Shown here piece by piece: positions 18,485 through 27,664 of a DNA stretch of 64,000 bases. The first letter of the stretch is position 1; each line of letters starts with the position of its first letter. The DNA is taken from the NCBI RefSeq assembly GCF_001552135.1, contig NZ_BCQP01000058.1:1-64000 (forward strand), given 5' to 3'. This DNA is from Actinomadura chibensis NBRC 106107 (lineage in GTDB: Bacteria; Actinomycetota; Actinomycetes; Streptosporangiales; Streptosporangiaceae). The position numbers and the translations under genes are program-made. The notes under the pieces were generated by a model. It ran no database searches and had not been told where the DNA came from. It saw only the letters and a list, made by a program, of their open reading frames with translations.

Positions 18485-19786
18485 GTGGCAGCGGTCTCCG
18501 GCGACTCCCCGCCGGTCGTCTACCTCCATATCGGCGCCCCGAAAAGCGGCACGACATTTCTCCAAGGTCTGCTCTGGAAGAACGCCGACGCCCTTTCCGA
18601 GGCGGGGGTGCTTCTGCCGGGCGGCTCGTTCGACGCGCACGTCCGCGCGGCGCGCGACCTCCGCGGGATGAAGCCCGAGCCCGACGATCCCGGCCCCGGC
18701 TGGGACGGCGCCTGGGACGAGCTCGCCGACGCGGTCAAGGCGTCGTCCGGACACCGCGCCGCCGTCATCTCCAACGAGGTCATCTGCGCGGTGGACGAGG
18801 AGGTCGCCGGACGGGTCGTCCGGTCGCTCGCGCCCTGCGAGGTCCACGTCGTCTACTCCGCGCGCGACCTGACGGGGCTGCTGCCGTCCGAATGGCAGGA
18901 GTACGTCAAGCACCGGTTCCACTACGGCTTCGACCACTGGCTGGACGAGGTGGTCGACGGCCCGCGCGGCACCGGCGCGGCCTGGTGGTTCTGGCGGGTC
19001 CACGACGTGGCCGACGTGCTCGGACGGTGGGCGCGGCACGTCCCGCCGGAACGGGTGCACGTGCTGACCGTCCCCGGCCCGGACGCGCCCCGCGAGCTGC
19101 TCTGGGAGCGGTTCGCCGGGCTGGTGGGCTTCGACCCGTCCGTGGCCGACCCGTCCGAGGCCCGCGCGAACGCGTCGCTGAGCTGGACGGAGACCGAGCT
19201 GCTCCGGCGGGTGAACGCGGCCGTCGACGACGACGTCCCGATGTGGCTGTACCACCGCCTCGTCACCGACGTCCTGGCGCTGACCGTCCTCCCCGGGCGG
19301 GGCGGGCCGGGACGGGTGCCGCTGCCCGCCGAGCGCCGCGCGTGGGCGGAGGCGAAGGCGCACGAGCGCGTGGACGCGGTCCGCGCCGGAGGCTACGACG
19401 TGGTCGGCGACCTGGAGGAGCTGCGGCCGCGCGGGCCCGCGCGGGCGCCGGAGTCCGGCGCGCCCGGCGACGCCGACCTCCTCGACGCCGCCGCGCACAC
19501 GATCCTCGGCCTCCTCGACCGGGTCTCCGTGCTCACCGAAGAGCTCACCGAACTTCAGCGCGAACGGCGCGAGCAGCACGAGACGGCGCTGCCCAAGCTG
19601 ATGGCGCGGCACCTCAGCGAGCGCAACGGGGCCGTGTGGAGGATGCGGGTCGGCTACTGGCATCTCGTCGAGAGGATCAAGGGGATCGAGCCGCCGCCGC
19701 CCGCGCCCGAGCCCGACTCCGAGTCCGAGGACGACGGGGCGGACGCGCCGGGGACCGTCCTGTCGAGCAGGGCCGCGCGGCGATGA
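18485..19786 (+). CDS. Sulfotransferase-fold protein
   Basis: 433 residues. The N-terminal YLHIGAPKSGTTFLQGLLW matches the 5'-phosphosulfate-binding loop of PAPS-dependent sulfotransferases, and VVYSARDLTGLLPSEWQE supplies the Arg/Ser of the 3'-phosphate site. A helical C-terminal extension ends in an acidic Pro/Glu tail. The GTG start has GAGGAG seven bases upstream. Its stop overlaps the glfT1 start (ATGA at 19783-19786), so it is tied to galactan synthesis. It may sulfate the galactan or its lipid-linked precursor, but substrate and activity are inferred. Confidence 0.75.
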   Translation: MAAVSGDSPPVVYLHIGAPKSGTTFLQGLLWKNADALSEAGVLLPGGSFDAHVRAARDLRGMKPEPDDPGPGWDGAWDELADAVKASSGHRAAVISNEVICAVDEEVAGRVVRSLAPCEVHVVYSARDLTGLLPSEWQEYVKHRFHYGFDHWLDEVVDGPRGTGAAWWFWRVHDVADVLGRWARHVPPERVHVLTVPGPDAPRELLWERFAGLVGFDPSVADPSEARANASLSWTETELLRRVNAAVDDDVPMWLYHRLVTDVLALTVLPGRGGPGRVPLPAERRAWAEAKAHERVDAVRAGGYDVVGDLEELRPRGPARAPESGAPGDADLLDAAAHTILGLLDRVSVLTEELTELQRERREQHETALPKLMARHLSERNGAVWRMRVGYWHLVERIKGIEPPPPAPEPDSESEDDGADAPGTVLSSRAARR

Positions 19787-20709
19787 GGCCGACGGTGTAC
19801 GCCGTCGTGGTCACCCACAACCGGCGCGACCTGCTGACGGAGGCGCTGGACGCGCTGGGCCGCCAGACCCGTCCGCCGGACGGCGTCGTCGTGGTGGACA
19901 ACGCGTCCGGCGACGGCACGGCGGCGCTCGTCCGCGACCGGTTCCCGGACGTCGACCTGGTCGAGCTGGCCGCGAACACCGGCGGCGCGGGAGGCTTCGC
20001 GGCCGGGATCGCCCGCGCGCTGGAGACCGGCCGCGCCGGGACGCTGCTCCTCTGGCTGATGGACGACGACACGATTCCCGAGCCGGGCGCGCTCGCCGCC
20101 CTGCTGGACGCGCGCGAGCGGGCGGCGCCGGAACCCGTCCTCGTCGCGAGCCGCGTCGTGTGGACGGACGGCCGCGACCACCCGATGAACACCCCGCGCG
20201 TCAAGCCGGGCGCCTCGCGCGCCGAGCTCGCCGCCGCGTCGGCGGCGGGCTGCCGCCCGATCCGGTCGGCGTCGTTCGTGTCCGTCCTCGTGGACGCGGC
20301 CGCGGTGCGCGAGCGCGGGCTGCCGGTCGCCGACTACTTCCTCTGGAACGACGACTTCGAGTTCACGACGCGGCTGCTGCGCGGGCGGTCCGGGCTGTAC
20401 TGCCCGGCGAGCGTCGCCGTCCACAAGACGCGGACGTTCGGCGGCGCCGACGCCGACCCCGGCGACCGCTTCTACTACGAGGTGCGGAACAAGGTGTGGC
20501 TGTTCACGCGCAGCCGGGGACTCGCGCCCTGGGAGCGCGTCCTGTACGCGGGGTCGTCGGTGCGGCGGTGGGTGCGGACGTACGTCCGGTCGGCGGACCG
20601 GGCCGTCCTGCGCAGGGGCCTGCGGGCCGGTCTCGCGGACGGGCTGCGCCGCCGTCCCCGCCCGACGGCGGAGGTCATTTCGGCGGCCATGCGTCGATAT
20701 GATCCCTGA
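19783..20709 (+). CDS. glfT1: Galactofuranosyltransferase GlfT1-like (GT2)
   Basis: 308 residues, the size of mycobacterial GlfT1. It is a GT-A glycosyltransferase with VYAVVVTHNRRDLL at the start, VVDNASGDGT, a metal-binding DDD in LWLMDDDTIPEPGA and FLWNDDFEFTTRL. GlfT1 adds the first galactofuranose residues to the linker, before GlfT2 elongates. The ATG overlaps the stop of the sulfotransferase-fold gene. The assignment relies on size, motifs and the neighbouring glf/glfT2. A rhamnosyltransferase is the main alternative. Confidence 0.78.
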   Translation: MRPTVYAVVVTHNRRDLLTEALDALGRQTRPPDGVVVVDNASGDGTAALVRDRFPDVDLVELAANTGGAGGFAAGIARALETGRAGTLLLWLMDDDTIPEPGALAALLDARERAAPEPVLVASRVVWTDGRDHPMNTPRVKPGASRAELAAASAAGCRPIRSASFVSVLVDAAAVRERGLPVADYFLWNDDFEFTTRLLRGRSGLYCPASVAVHKTRTFGGADADPGDRFYYEVRNKVWLFTRSRGLAPWERVLYAGSSVRRWVRTYVRSADRAVLRRGLRAGLADGLRRRPRPTAEVISAAMRRYDP

Positions 20710-20745
20710 CGACCACGACCGCGGAGGGCCGACGGGGAGGCGGGT

Positions 20746-23700
20746 GTGACTCCGAAGGAGACGCCGGACGGCGAGCACCGGGACGACCTGCCCGGCCCGC
20801 CGCCGCGTCCGCAGTGGCTGGACGAGGACGACGAGCCCGCCGAGCCCGCCGAGCCCGCCGAGCCCGCCGCCGATCCGGCGCCGTCCGAGGAACCGGCGGA
20901 GGACGACGACGGCAGGACGCAGGTCGTGAAGCGGGCCGCGCGGCCGTCCGGCGGGCTGGCCGACTTCACCATGACCGACTTCTCCCGAGGCACGCCGTCC
21001 GCCGAGACCGAGACCGAGGACGAGGAGGAGGGCGCCGACCGCACCCGCGTGGAGCGTCCGGCGGCGCGTCCGGCGCAGCCCGAGCAGCAGCTCCCGCCGC
21101 TCCCGCCGTTCCCCTGGGCGCAGGAGGTCCCGGACCCGCCCGCCCCCTCGCCCCAGCCCCCGCCTCCGCAGCCTCCCGCTCCCCGGCCACCGGCCCCGGA
21201 GCCGTTCCCGTACGCGCAGGAGATCCCGGAAACCCCGAAGCCTCCGGCTGCCGAGCCCTTCCCCTACGCGCAAGAGATCCCGGAGACACCGAAGCCCCCG
21301 GCGGCCGAGCCCTTCCCCTACGCGCAGGAGATCCCCGACACCCCGAGGGCACCGGCTCCCGAGCCGTTCCCCTGGGCGCAGGAGATCCCCGGCCAGACAC
21401 CGGCGCCGGCGGCGCCGCAGCCGTTCCCGTACGCGCAGGACGTCCCCGGCCGGGGCCCCGCCGCCTCCCCCGGCCCCGTGGCGCCGCATCCGGTCGCGCC
21501 CCCGCCGCAGGTCGACGAGCCCTGGCGGCAGGCGCCGAAGCCCAAGCGCAAGGGCGGGGGCGTCGCCAAGAAAGTTCTCCTCGGGACGGCCGGTGTCGTG
21601 GTCGTCGGCGGCCTGGTCGCGGGCGGCTTCGTGATCCTGAACGGCCGCGGCGGCGGCTCGGACGACGGCGGCGAGGACGGCGCGAGGCTCGCCGGGAAGC
21701 TGTTCGCCGCCGACCCCGCCGCCCGCGTCGACGGACGCGACCAGGAGCTCACCGGCGTCGCGGCGTCCGGCGCCACCGTGGTCGCGGTGGGCGGCGAGGC
21801 CGACCCGGGCAACTACCGGGGCGTGTTCGTCGTGTCCGGCGACGGCGGCCGCACGTTCAAGACCGCCGAAGTGCGGGGCGCGGACGGCGGCGAGCCCGGT
21901 CCCGGCGAGGTGCCGCGCGTGGTCGCGGGCGGCCAGGGCGGCTGGGTCGCGATCGGCACGCGTCCCGGCGGCGGCGCGGTGTGGACGAGCGCGGACGGCC
22001 GCGCCTGGCGCCGCCAGCCCGACGCGGCGGGCGACGTGTTCGGCCCCGGCAGCCGCGTCACCCAGGTCATCGGCACCGACAAGGGCTTCCTCGCGCTCGG
22101 CGAGCAGTCCCGCAAGGGCGACTTCAGCGACGCGACCCCGGCCGTGTGGCTGTCCGCGGACGGCCGCAACTGGGACGCGCTGACCGGCTCCCGGATCGGC
22201 GTCCCGCTGCGCGGCAAGGTCGTCCTGGAGGAGGCGGCGGCGAGCGGCGGCACGGTCCTGATGGAGAGCGCGCACACGCCGTCGCCGGGCAAGGCGTCGT
22301 TCCGCCGCGCGTGGCGGTCCACCGACGGCGGCCGGACGTGGACCCCCGCCAAGATCCCCGCGCCGAAGGGCACCCGCGGCCTGCGCATCGGCGGCGGCCG
22401 GACGGGCCTCGTCGCCGTCCGCGAGGTGCAGTCGGGCAAGTCGGTGTTCGGGCAGGTGTACACGTCCCCGGACGCGGCCCGGTGGAAGGCGGCCGGGAAG
22501 CTGGCGCCGTCCGGATACCGGCAGGTCAGGCAGCTGCTCTCGACGGACGCCGGGTACGCCGCCATCGTGGAGCGGGCGCGCGACGTCGCCGTGAGCCGGT
22601 CCGCGGACGGCGCGTCCTGGCAGGACGCCGGGACGCTCCCCGCCGCGTCCGGCCGCGCCCTGCTCGGCGCGTCCGCGACCGCCGAGCAGACGGTGCTGGT
22701 CGGCCGCGACCCGGGCGAGGGCGACCTGAACCCGCTGCTGGCGGTGCGGGACGCGCGCGGCGCCGAACTCCCGGTCGACCCGCTGAAGATCCCCGGCGCG
22801 TTCCGGCCCGACCAGGCGGTCGCCGCGGTCGCCGCCGCCGACGGCACGCCCGCGGTCGCGGTCGGCAGCACCGGCGGCGACGCCGCGATCTGGACGTCGG
22901 CCGACGGCGCGTCCTGGACCCGCGCCCGCTTCTCCGGCGGGGTGTCCCGGCCCGCGCTGCAGCGGCTGACGGCGGTGGCGCACGGCGCCGCGGGCTGGCT
23001 CGCGGTCGGCGACGGCGGCGGCGCCCCGCGCGGCCCGCTGGTGATGACGTCGGCGGACGGCGCGCTCTGGCGTCCCGCCGACACCGACCCCGTGTTCCAG
23101 CGGAAGGGCTCGCAGCCGCTCGCCACGCAGGGCGCGGCGGCCGGGCAGGCGGGGTACGTCGTCGTCGGGGACGACGGGCCGTCCGGCGCGATCTGGTTCT
23201 CCCCCGACCTGAAGACCTGGCAGCGGGGCCGCGGCGTCGGCCGCACCGACCTCACCGCCGAGAAGGGCGGGGGCCGCTGGGTCCGCGACGCCGCGGGCGG
23301 GACGTTCGGCTTCGCCGCGGTCGGCGGCATGCAGTGGCCCGGCAGGCCCGGCGGGCGCCCCGCGGTGTGGAGCTCGCCGGACGGCAAGAAGTGGCGGCTG
23401 CAGGAGTTGAAACTGCCCGCCGGGCTGTCGCAGGGCTGGCTCACGCACGTCGCGGCGAAGGGGAACGCGCTGTTCGCGGCGGGCGAGGCGCTCGGCTCGT
23501 CCGGGACGGCGATGCTCGGCTACTCCTCCGCCGACGGCGGCCGGACGTGGCGTCCGGCGACGCCGCCCGTGTCCGGCTCGAACGATCCGGTCAGGGTGAC
23601 GGCCGTGACGGCGACGCCGGGCGGCTTCGTCGTCACCGGGACCGCCGGGCCCGCGGGCGCGGCCGACGTGGTCGCGTGGACGTCGGCGGACGGCGCGTCC

Positions 23701-23856
23701 TGGCGGGAGCAGGCGCCGGGCGACAGCGTCCTCGGCGCGGCCGGACGGCAGGAGATCACCGGGCTGGCCCCGTTCAAGGGCGCCCTGCTCGGCGTCGGCC
23801 GCACGGTCGCCCGCTCCGGCGAGCAGCCCGTCCTCTGGAAGCGCCCCGCGCCCTGA
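20746..23856 (+). CDS. Large membrane-anchored protein with Pro-rich repeats and Asp-box-like propeller ectodomain
   Basis: 1036 residues. An acidic/Pro-rich cytoplasmic region contains six PFP(Y/W)AQ(E/D)(I/V)P units (about 121-235). One membrane helix follows (about 274-299; VVVVGGLVAGGFVIL). The ~730-residue ectodomain is built of repeated Asp-box-like turns (SGDGGRTF, TSADGRAW, LSADGRNW, STDGGRTW, TSADGASW), suggesting one or two beta-propellers. The GTG start has GGGGAGG five bases upstream. It follows glfT1 by 36 bp in the same direction. It could bind surface glycan or scaffold envelope enzymes. No enzymatic residues were recognised. Confidence 0.75.
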   Translation: MTPKETPDGEHRDDLPGPPPRPQWLDEDDEPAEPAEPAEPAADPAPSEEPAEDDDGRTQVVKRAARPSGGLADFTMTDFSRGTPSAETETEDEEEGADRTRVERPAARPAQPEQQLPPLPPFPWAQEVPDPPAPSPQPPPPQPPAPRPPAPEPFPYAQEIPETPKPPAAEPFPYAQEIPETPKPPAAEPFPYAQEIPDTPRAPAPEPFPWAQEIPGQTPAPAAPQPFPYAQDVPGRGPAASPGPVAPHPVAPPPQVDEPWRQAPKPKRKGGGVAKKVLLGTAGVVVVGGLVAGGFVILNGRGGGSDDGGEDGARLAGKLFAADPAARVDGRDQELTGVAASGATVVAVGGEADPGNYRGVFVVSGDGGRTFKTAEVRGADGGEPGPGEVPRVVAGGQGGWVAIGTRPGGGAVWTSADGRAWRRQPDAAGDVFGPGSRVTQVIGTDKGFLALGEQSRKGDFSDATPAVWLSADGRNWDALTGSRIGVPLRGKVVLEEAAASGGTVLMESAHTPSPGKASFRRAWRSTDGGRTWTPAKIPAPKGTRGLRIGGGRTGLVAVREVQSGKSVFGQVYTSPDAARWKAAGKLAPSGYRQVRQLLSTDAGYAAIVERARDVAVSRSADGASWQDAGTLPAASGRALLGASATAEQTVLVGRDPGEGDLNPLLAVRDARGAELPVDPLKIPGAFRPDQAVAAVAAADGTPAVAVGSTGGDAAIWTSADGASWTRARFSGGVSRPALQRLTAVAHGAAGWLAVGDGGGAPRGPLVMTSADGALWRPADTDPVFQRKGSQPLATQGAAAGQAGYVVVGDDGPSGAIWFSPDLKTWQRGRGVGRTDLTAEKGGGRWVRDAAGGTFGFAAVGGMQWPGRPGGRPAVWSSPDGKKWRLQELKLPAGLSQGWLTHVAAKGNALFAAGEALGSSGTAMLGYSSADGGRTWRPATPPVSGSNDPVRVTAVTATPGGFVVTGTAGPAGAADVVAWTSADGASWREQAPGDSVLGAAGRQEITGLAPFKGALLGVGRTVARSGEQPVLWKRPAP
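21106..21450 (+). repeat. In-frame repeat coding PFPYAQEIP units
   Basis: Six imperfect repeats of about 19 codons encode PFP(Y/W)AQ(E/D)(I/V)P plus a Pro/Ala spacer within the cytoplasmic part of the 1036-residue protein. The central two units are almost identical in DNA, so the array probably changes length by slippage. Confidence 0.7.
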
Positions 23857-23866
23857 CGGCTCAGTG

Positions 23867-24829
23867 CTAGTGCTCGGGGTGCGGCGGCGCAGGGTCCAGC
23901 CCGGGGGCGTCGTACCCCTCGGCCGCGCGGGCGCGCGGCACGAACCGGACGGGCTCCACGGCGCCGCGCGCGTCGTCCCGGTCGCGGGACCGGTTGCGCC
24001 GCGCGCCGTAGGAGGCGACCACCCGCCGGTAGAACGGCCTGCGGATCGCGGTCGGGACGAGCCGGTACCCGCCCCGCACCATCACGTTCCGCCAGTACTG
24101 CGGCTGGGAGATGAAGCCCTCCCGGAGCATCTGCCGCTGCAGCCGCAGCTCCGAGCGGAGCAGGTCGCGGCCGCCGCGCCGCTCGTAGGCGCCGTCCCCG
24201 ACCCGGTAGAAGACGAGCGGCTCGGCGACGTTCACCGTCCGCGCGCCGTTGGCGATCATCCGGGCGAAGAGCCAGTAGTCCTCCATCAGCGGGAGGTCGC
24301 CGTAGCCGCCCGCCGCGACGACGGCGCTGCGCCGGTACACGACCGTCGGATGGTTGAACGGGTCGTGCAGCCGCGAGTAGCGGGCGATGTCGGCCGGGTC
24401 GCTCGGCGGGACGCGCCGCCCGACGATGTCGGTGATGTCCGCGCCGAACTCCAGCAGCCCCGCGCCCACGAGGTCGGCGCCCGCGCGCACCAGCGGCACC
24501 TGGACCTGGAAGCGGTGCGGCATGGCGACGTCGTCGGCGTCCATCCGGGCGACGATGTCGTGGCGGGCGGCGTGCAGGCCCGCGTCCAGCGCCGGGCCAA
24601 GGCCGCGGTTCTCGTCGAGCCGCACGAACGTCACCTCGACTGGGCTGCCCTCGACCAGCGCGCGCAGGCGGCCGGCGAGTTCGGCGGAGACCGGACCGTC
24701 CTGGACGAGGACGACCTGGTCGGGGCGGAGGGTCTGGTCGTGCACCGCACTGTGGAAGGCGTCCCGCACGTGTTCCTCGTGGTCACCGCCGTAGACGGTC
24801 ATCAGGAGGCTGAAGGGTTCGGGCTTCAT
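23867..24829 (-). CDS. GT2-family glycosyltransferase
   Basis: 320 residues with a GT-A core: FSLLMTVYGGD at the start, VVLVQDGPV, a DAD metal site in IVARMDADDVAMPHRF, and LPLMEDYWLFARMI as the ED acceptor motif. There are no membrane helices, so it is cytoplasmic and probably adds a sugar to a lipid-linked or nucleotide-linked acceptor. The ATG at 24829 is preferred because the conserved core starts a few residues later; a GTG at 24856 would extend it by nine residues. It sits between the Asp-box protein (convergent) and the LCP gene on the same strand. The sugar is unknown. Confidence 0.82.
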   Translation of the reverse strand: MKPEPFSLLMTVYGGDHEEHVRDAFHSAVHDQTLRPDQVVLVQDGPVSAELAGRLRALVEGSPVEVTFVRLDENRGLGPALDAGLHAARHDIVARMDADDVAMPHRFQVQVPLVRAGADLVGAGLLEFGADITDIVGRRVPPSDPADIARYSRLHDPFNHPTVVYRRSAVVAAGGYGDLPLMEDYWLFARMIANGARTVNVAEPLVFYRVGDGAYERRGGRDLLRSELRLQRQMLREGFISQPQYWRNVMVRGGYRLVPTAIRRPFYRRVVASYGARRNRSRDRDDARGAVEPVRFVPRARAAEGYDAPGLDPAPPHPEH

Positions 24830-25021
24830 GCTTCCGTTCCGGGGGGAGCGTGGCACCCGGAGAGCCCGGTGCGGGGGGCGGCTCCTCGGGGCGGGGGTCG
24901 GGAGGATTTAGTTGTCGCGTCCTACGTGGGACGCGTCGGCGGCTTCGATGGTTGGCCGGGGTCAAGATACCGGTGTGCCGCGACAAAAGAGGCGTGACCG
25001 GCGTGCCCGGTCGGCGACGAG

Positions 25022-26473
25022 TCAGGATTGAGCGCAGATGTCGCGATCGGCCCGAACCTCGCCCGCGACCTTCGGGACGGCGGCGTTCTGCCCGCTCAGC
25101 ATCGCCCCGTCCTTGCCGATGACCAGGTACACGTAGCCGGGCTTGGCGGCCGCCCAGGGACGCGGCGGATGCCCGGGCACCGCGAGCGACATCCGCGCGG
25201 CCTGCCGTTCCGCGCCCACCCCGTAGAGGATCTGCGTGCGCGGATACCGCTTCTTGCTGCTGCCGACCTTGACGATCTGGAAGCCGCGCTCGGCGAGCTG
25301 GTCCGCGGTCCGCTGCGCGAGGCCCGGCACCGCGGACGCGTTGAAGACCGCCGCCCTCACCTGGTTCGGCGGGACGGGACGCACCCCGTTCTGCGCCACG
25401 ACCGGCGCCGGGGCGGCGGGCTCGGGCAGTCTGTTGTCCTCCCGGACGGCCCGGAACAGCGGCTCCGCCTGCGCCATGTCGAACTGGACGCGGTTCTTGT
25501 CCTGCGGGAACGGCTGCACCGGGACGGTCACGAACCGCACCTTCCCCGCGCTCATCCCGCGCAGGCCGGCCGCGAGCTTCTGCATGACCGAGAGCGTGAG
25601 CCGGTCGTCCGCCTTGATCGACTTCGTCGCGGCGGACAGGAAGCCGTAGGTGCGGCCGGGGTCGGTGAGCATGCCCTTGTCGGTCGCCTTCTGCACGACG
25701 GACGCCATGAACGCCTGCTGCCGCTTGATCCGGTCGAGGTCGGAGCCGTCGCCGAGGACGTACCGGGTGCGGACGTACCCGAGCGCCTGCTCGCCCCGGA
25801 CGACCTGCCGTCCCGCCTTGAGGTGCAGTTCGGCCTTCGGGTCGTCGATGCGCCTCGGCACGCAGATCTCGACGCCGCCGAGGGCGTCCACGACGCGCTT
25901 GAACCCGGCGAAGTCCACCTCGACGTAGTGGTCGATGTGGATCTTGGTGAGGGACTCGATCGTCCGCCAGGTGCAGGCCGGGCCGCCGTTGGAGAACGCC
26001 GCGTTGATCATCCCGAACTGGGCCGGGATCTTCGCGCCGTTCTTCTTCTCGCACGGCGGCATCTGCACCATCGAGTCGCGCGGGAAGCTGATCCCGATCG
26101 CGCTCTCCCCGCCGGGCGAGATGTGCAGCAGGACCGTCGTGTCCGAGCGCTGCCCGGCCTCGACGCCGTAGCGGGCGTTCTCCCCCGCGCGGCTGTCGGA
26201 CCCCATCATCAGGATGTTCAGCGAGTTGTTGAGCTTCGCCGGCCGGTTCTCGCCGAGCCGGTCGTCGACGTGCTCGCGGTCGATCTGGCCGTCCAGCCTG
26301 CGCCAGAACCCGTAGGCGGTGAGGCTCGCGCCGACCAGCACCACCGACATCGCGACCGACAGCCAGCCGAGCACGCGCCACAGCCGCCCCCGCGCCGGCG
26401 GCCCCGGCTGCGGCGGGGCGGCGTCCGCGTAGTACACGCGGGAGGGCACGGCGGCTCGCGGCATCCGCACCAT
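25022..26473 (-). CDS. LytR-CpsA-Psr (LCP) family cell-wall polymer ligase
   Basis: 483 residues. A cytoplasmic Pro-rich N-terminus and one membrane helix (about 30-52) lead to an LCP domain with NILMMGSDSRAG, RSDTTVLLHI, ISFPRDSMV and VDFAGFKRVVDALGGVEI, then RTRYVLGDGSDLDRIKRQQ. A LytR_C-type domain follows (VRAAVFNASAVPGLAQ). LCP enzymes attach lipid-linked glycopolymers to peptidoglycan. Here the natural substrate would be the galactan made by the glf cluster. No good ribosome site precedes the ATG at 26473, so translation may be leaderless or start at the ATG three codons later. Confidence 0.87.
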   Translation of the reverse strand: MVRMPRAAVPSRVYYADAAPPQPGPPARGRLWRVLGWLSVAMSVVLVGASLTAYGFWRRLDGQIDREHVDDRLGENRPAKLNNSLNILMMGSDSRAGENARYGVEAGQRSDTTVLLHISPGGESAIGISFPRDSMVQMPPCEKKNGAKIPAQFGMINAAFSNGGPACTWRTIESLTKIHIDHYVEVDFAGFKRVVDALGGVEICVPRRIDDPKAELHLKAGRQVVRGEQALGYVRTRYVLGDGSDLDRIKRQQAFMASVVQKATDKGMLTDPGRTYGFLSAATKSIKADDRLTLSVMQKLAAGLRGMSAGKVRFVTVPVQPFPQDKNRVQFDMAQAEPLFRAVREDNRLPEPAAPAPVVAQNGVRPVPPNQVRAAVFNASAVPGLAQRTADQLAERGFQIVKVGSSKKRYPRTQILYGVGAERQAARMSLAVPGHPPRPWAAAKPGYVYLVIGKDGAMLSGQNAAVPKVAGEVRADRDICAQS

Positions 26474-26607
26474 TTCAGCACAGATTGGACAATGGCCACC
26501 TCGGTCGCGGCAAGTCGTCCGGCCCCGGACGGGTGCGCCGGGAGGGGCGCCGGAGGCCCGTGGTGCGCCCCTCCCCGCCCGGCCGCGGTCGCTAGACTCC
26601 TCCGAAG

Positions 26608-27549
26608 ATGAGCACCGTAGACGCGCTGACCGACCAGGCCATGGTCGTCCTCCAGGACCGGCCCCTCGTGCCGCTGAGCGCCTGGCTGAACAGGGCGCTA
26701 GCCGACTGCGCCGGCAGCGGGCGCACCCTCCAGCTCGTCACGCCCCTCGACTCGCGGCTGTCGCTCCCGCTGCGGACGGCCGCGTCCGGGCAGGACGTGC
26801 AGTGGGTCGTCCGCGACGGCGACGGCTACTACGAGGGCCTCACCGGGCGCCCGCTCAAGTGGAACGGCGGGACGTTCGTCCCCGTCCCGGAGGCGCGCGA
26901 CTACGCGCCCGGGTTCACCACCCGCCCGACCGCGCCGATCGGCGCGCAGCTCACCCTCGTCTACCGCACCCGGCACGGCGCCGAGGGCGACATCGGCGGG
27001 CCCGTCGAGCGCCTCCTCCAGCTCCTCACCGGCAAGCAGCCGGGCGCGCTCGGGCCGACCGAGCCGCTGGAGCACCCCTGGCGCCGCGACCGGTTCACCG
27101 AGTACGCGCGCGGGCGGGCCACCGCGCGGCTCCTCGTCGGCGGCGACGGGCCGCGCCCCGCGCAGGCCATCTGCGACTTCACCACGGCCGACGGCGGCGG
27201 CGTCGCCGAGGTCAGCACCGTCACCGTCGGCTACATGCCGGCGGACCCGCCGCCGCTCCAGCACCTCCCGACGCTGGTCGGCGCGCTCGCCGCCGACCAG
27301 CCGGTCGCGTCGCTGTTCGTCCAGGTCACCCCCGGCCGGGCCGACCTCACCACCGAGCCGCGCTGGACGGGCGCGCCCGCCCCCGTCGCGCTCGCCGTCG
27401 CGGGCACCGTCGCCGGGCCGACCGGCATCCCCGGCCAGCAGGTCGGACCGCCGCGCGCGCCGCTCACCTTCTTCCCGCTCGGGGACGGCCGCTCCCAGGA
27501 CGGCTGGCAGCGGCACAGCCTCCTCATGCAGCACCTCCAGTCGGGCTGA
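26608..27549 (+). CDS. T7SS-associated hypothetical protein, DUF6177-like
   Basis: 313 residues, soluble, no signal peptide or membrane helix. The opening MSTVDALTD...VVLQDRPLVPLS and the alternating beta/alpha composition resemble the DUF6177 proteins often found near actinobacterial type VII loci. I give that match as a recollection of pattern, not a search result. It is divergent from the LCP gene (134 bp) and is followed by the DUF1266 gene on the same strand. The function is unknown. Confidence 0.6.
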   Translation: MSTVDALTDQAMVVLQDRPLVPLSAWLNRALADCAGSGRTLQLVTPLDSRLSLPLRTAASGQDVQWVVRDGDGYYEGLTGRPLKWNGGTFVPVPEARDYAPGFTTRPTAPIGAQLTLVYRTRHGAEGDIGGPVERLLQLLTGKQPGALGPTEPLEHPWRRDRFTEYARGRATARLLVGGDGPRPAQAICDFTTADGGGVAEVSTVTVGYMPADPPPLQHLPTLVGALAADQPVASLFVQVTPGRADLTTEPRWTGAPAPVALAVAGTVAGPTGIPGQQVGPPRAPLTFFPLGDGRSQDGWQRHSLLMQHLQSG

Positions 27550-27664
27550 CCGTCCCGCGCGCGGTGTGAGAGGTGCGGTGAAGCGGTCATCGCGGTGGCC
27601 GTCCCGACAAACGCCTGCACAGTGCGGATGATCTACCCGTAAGGGATGATGTACGGTCCTGCCC

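Noticed and set aside
19654..23448. A long minus-strand frame across glfT1 and the Asp-box protein
   Set aside because: It crosses two genes with clear motifs and starts, so it is a third-position GC artefact.
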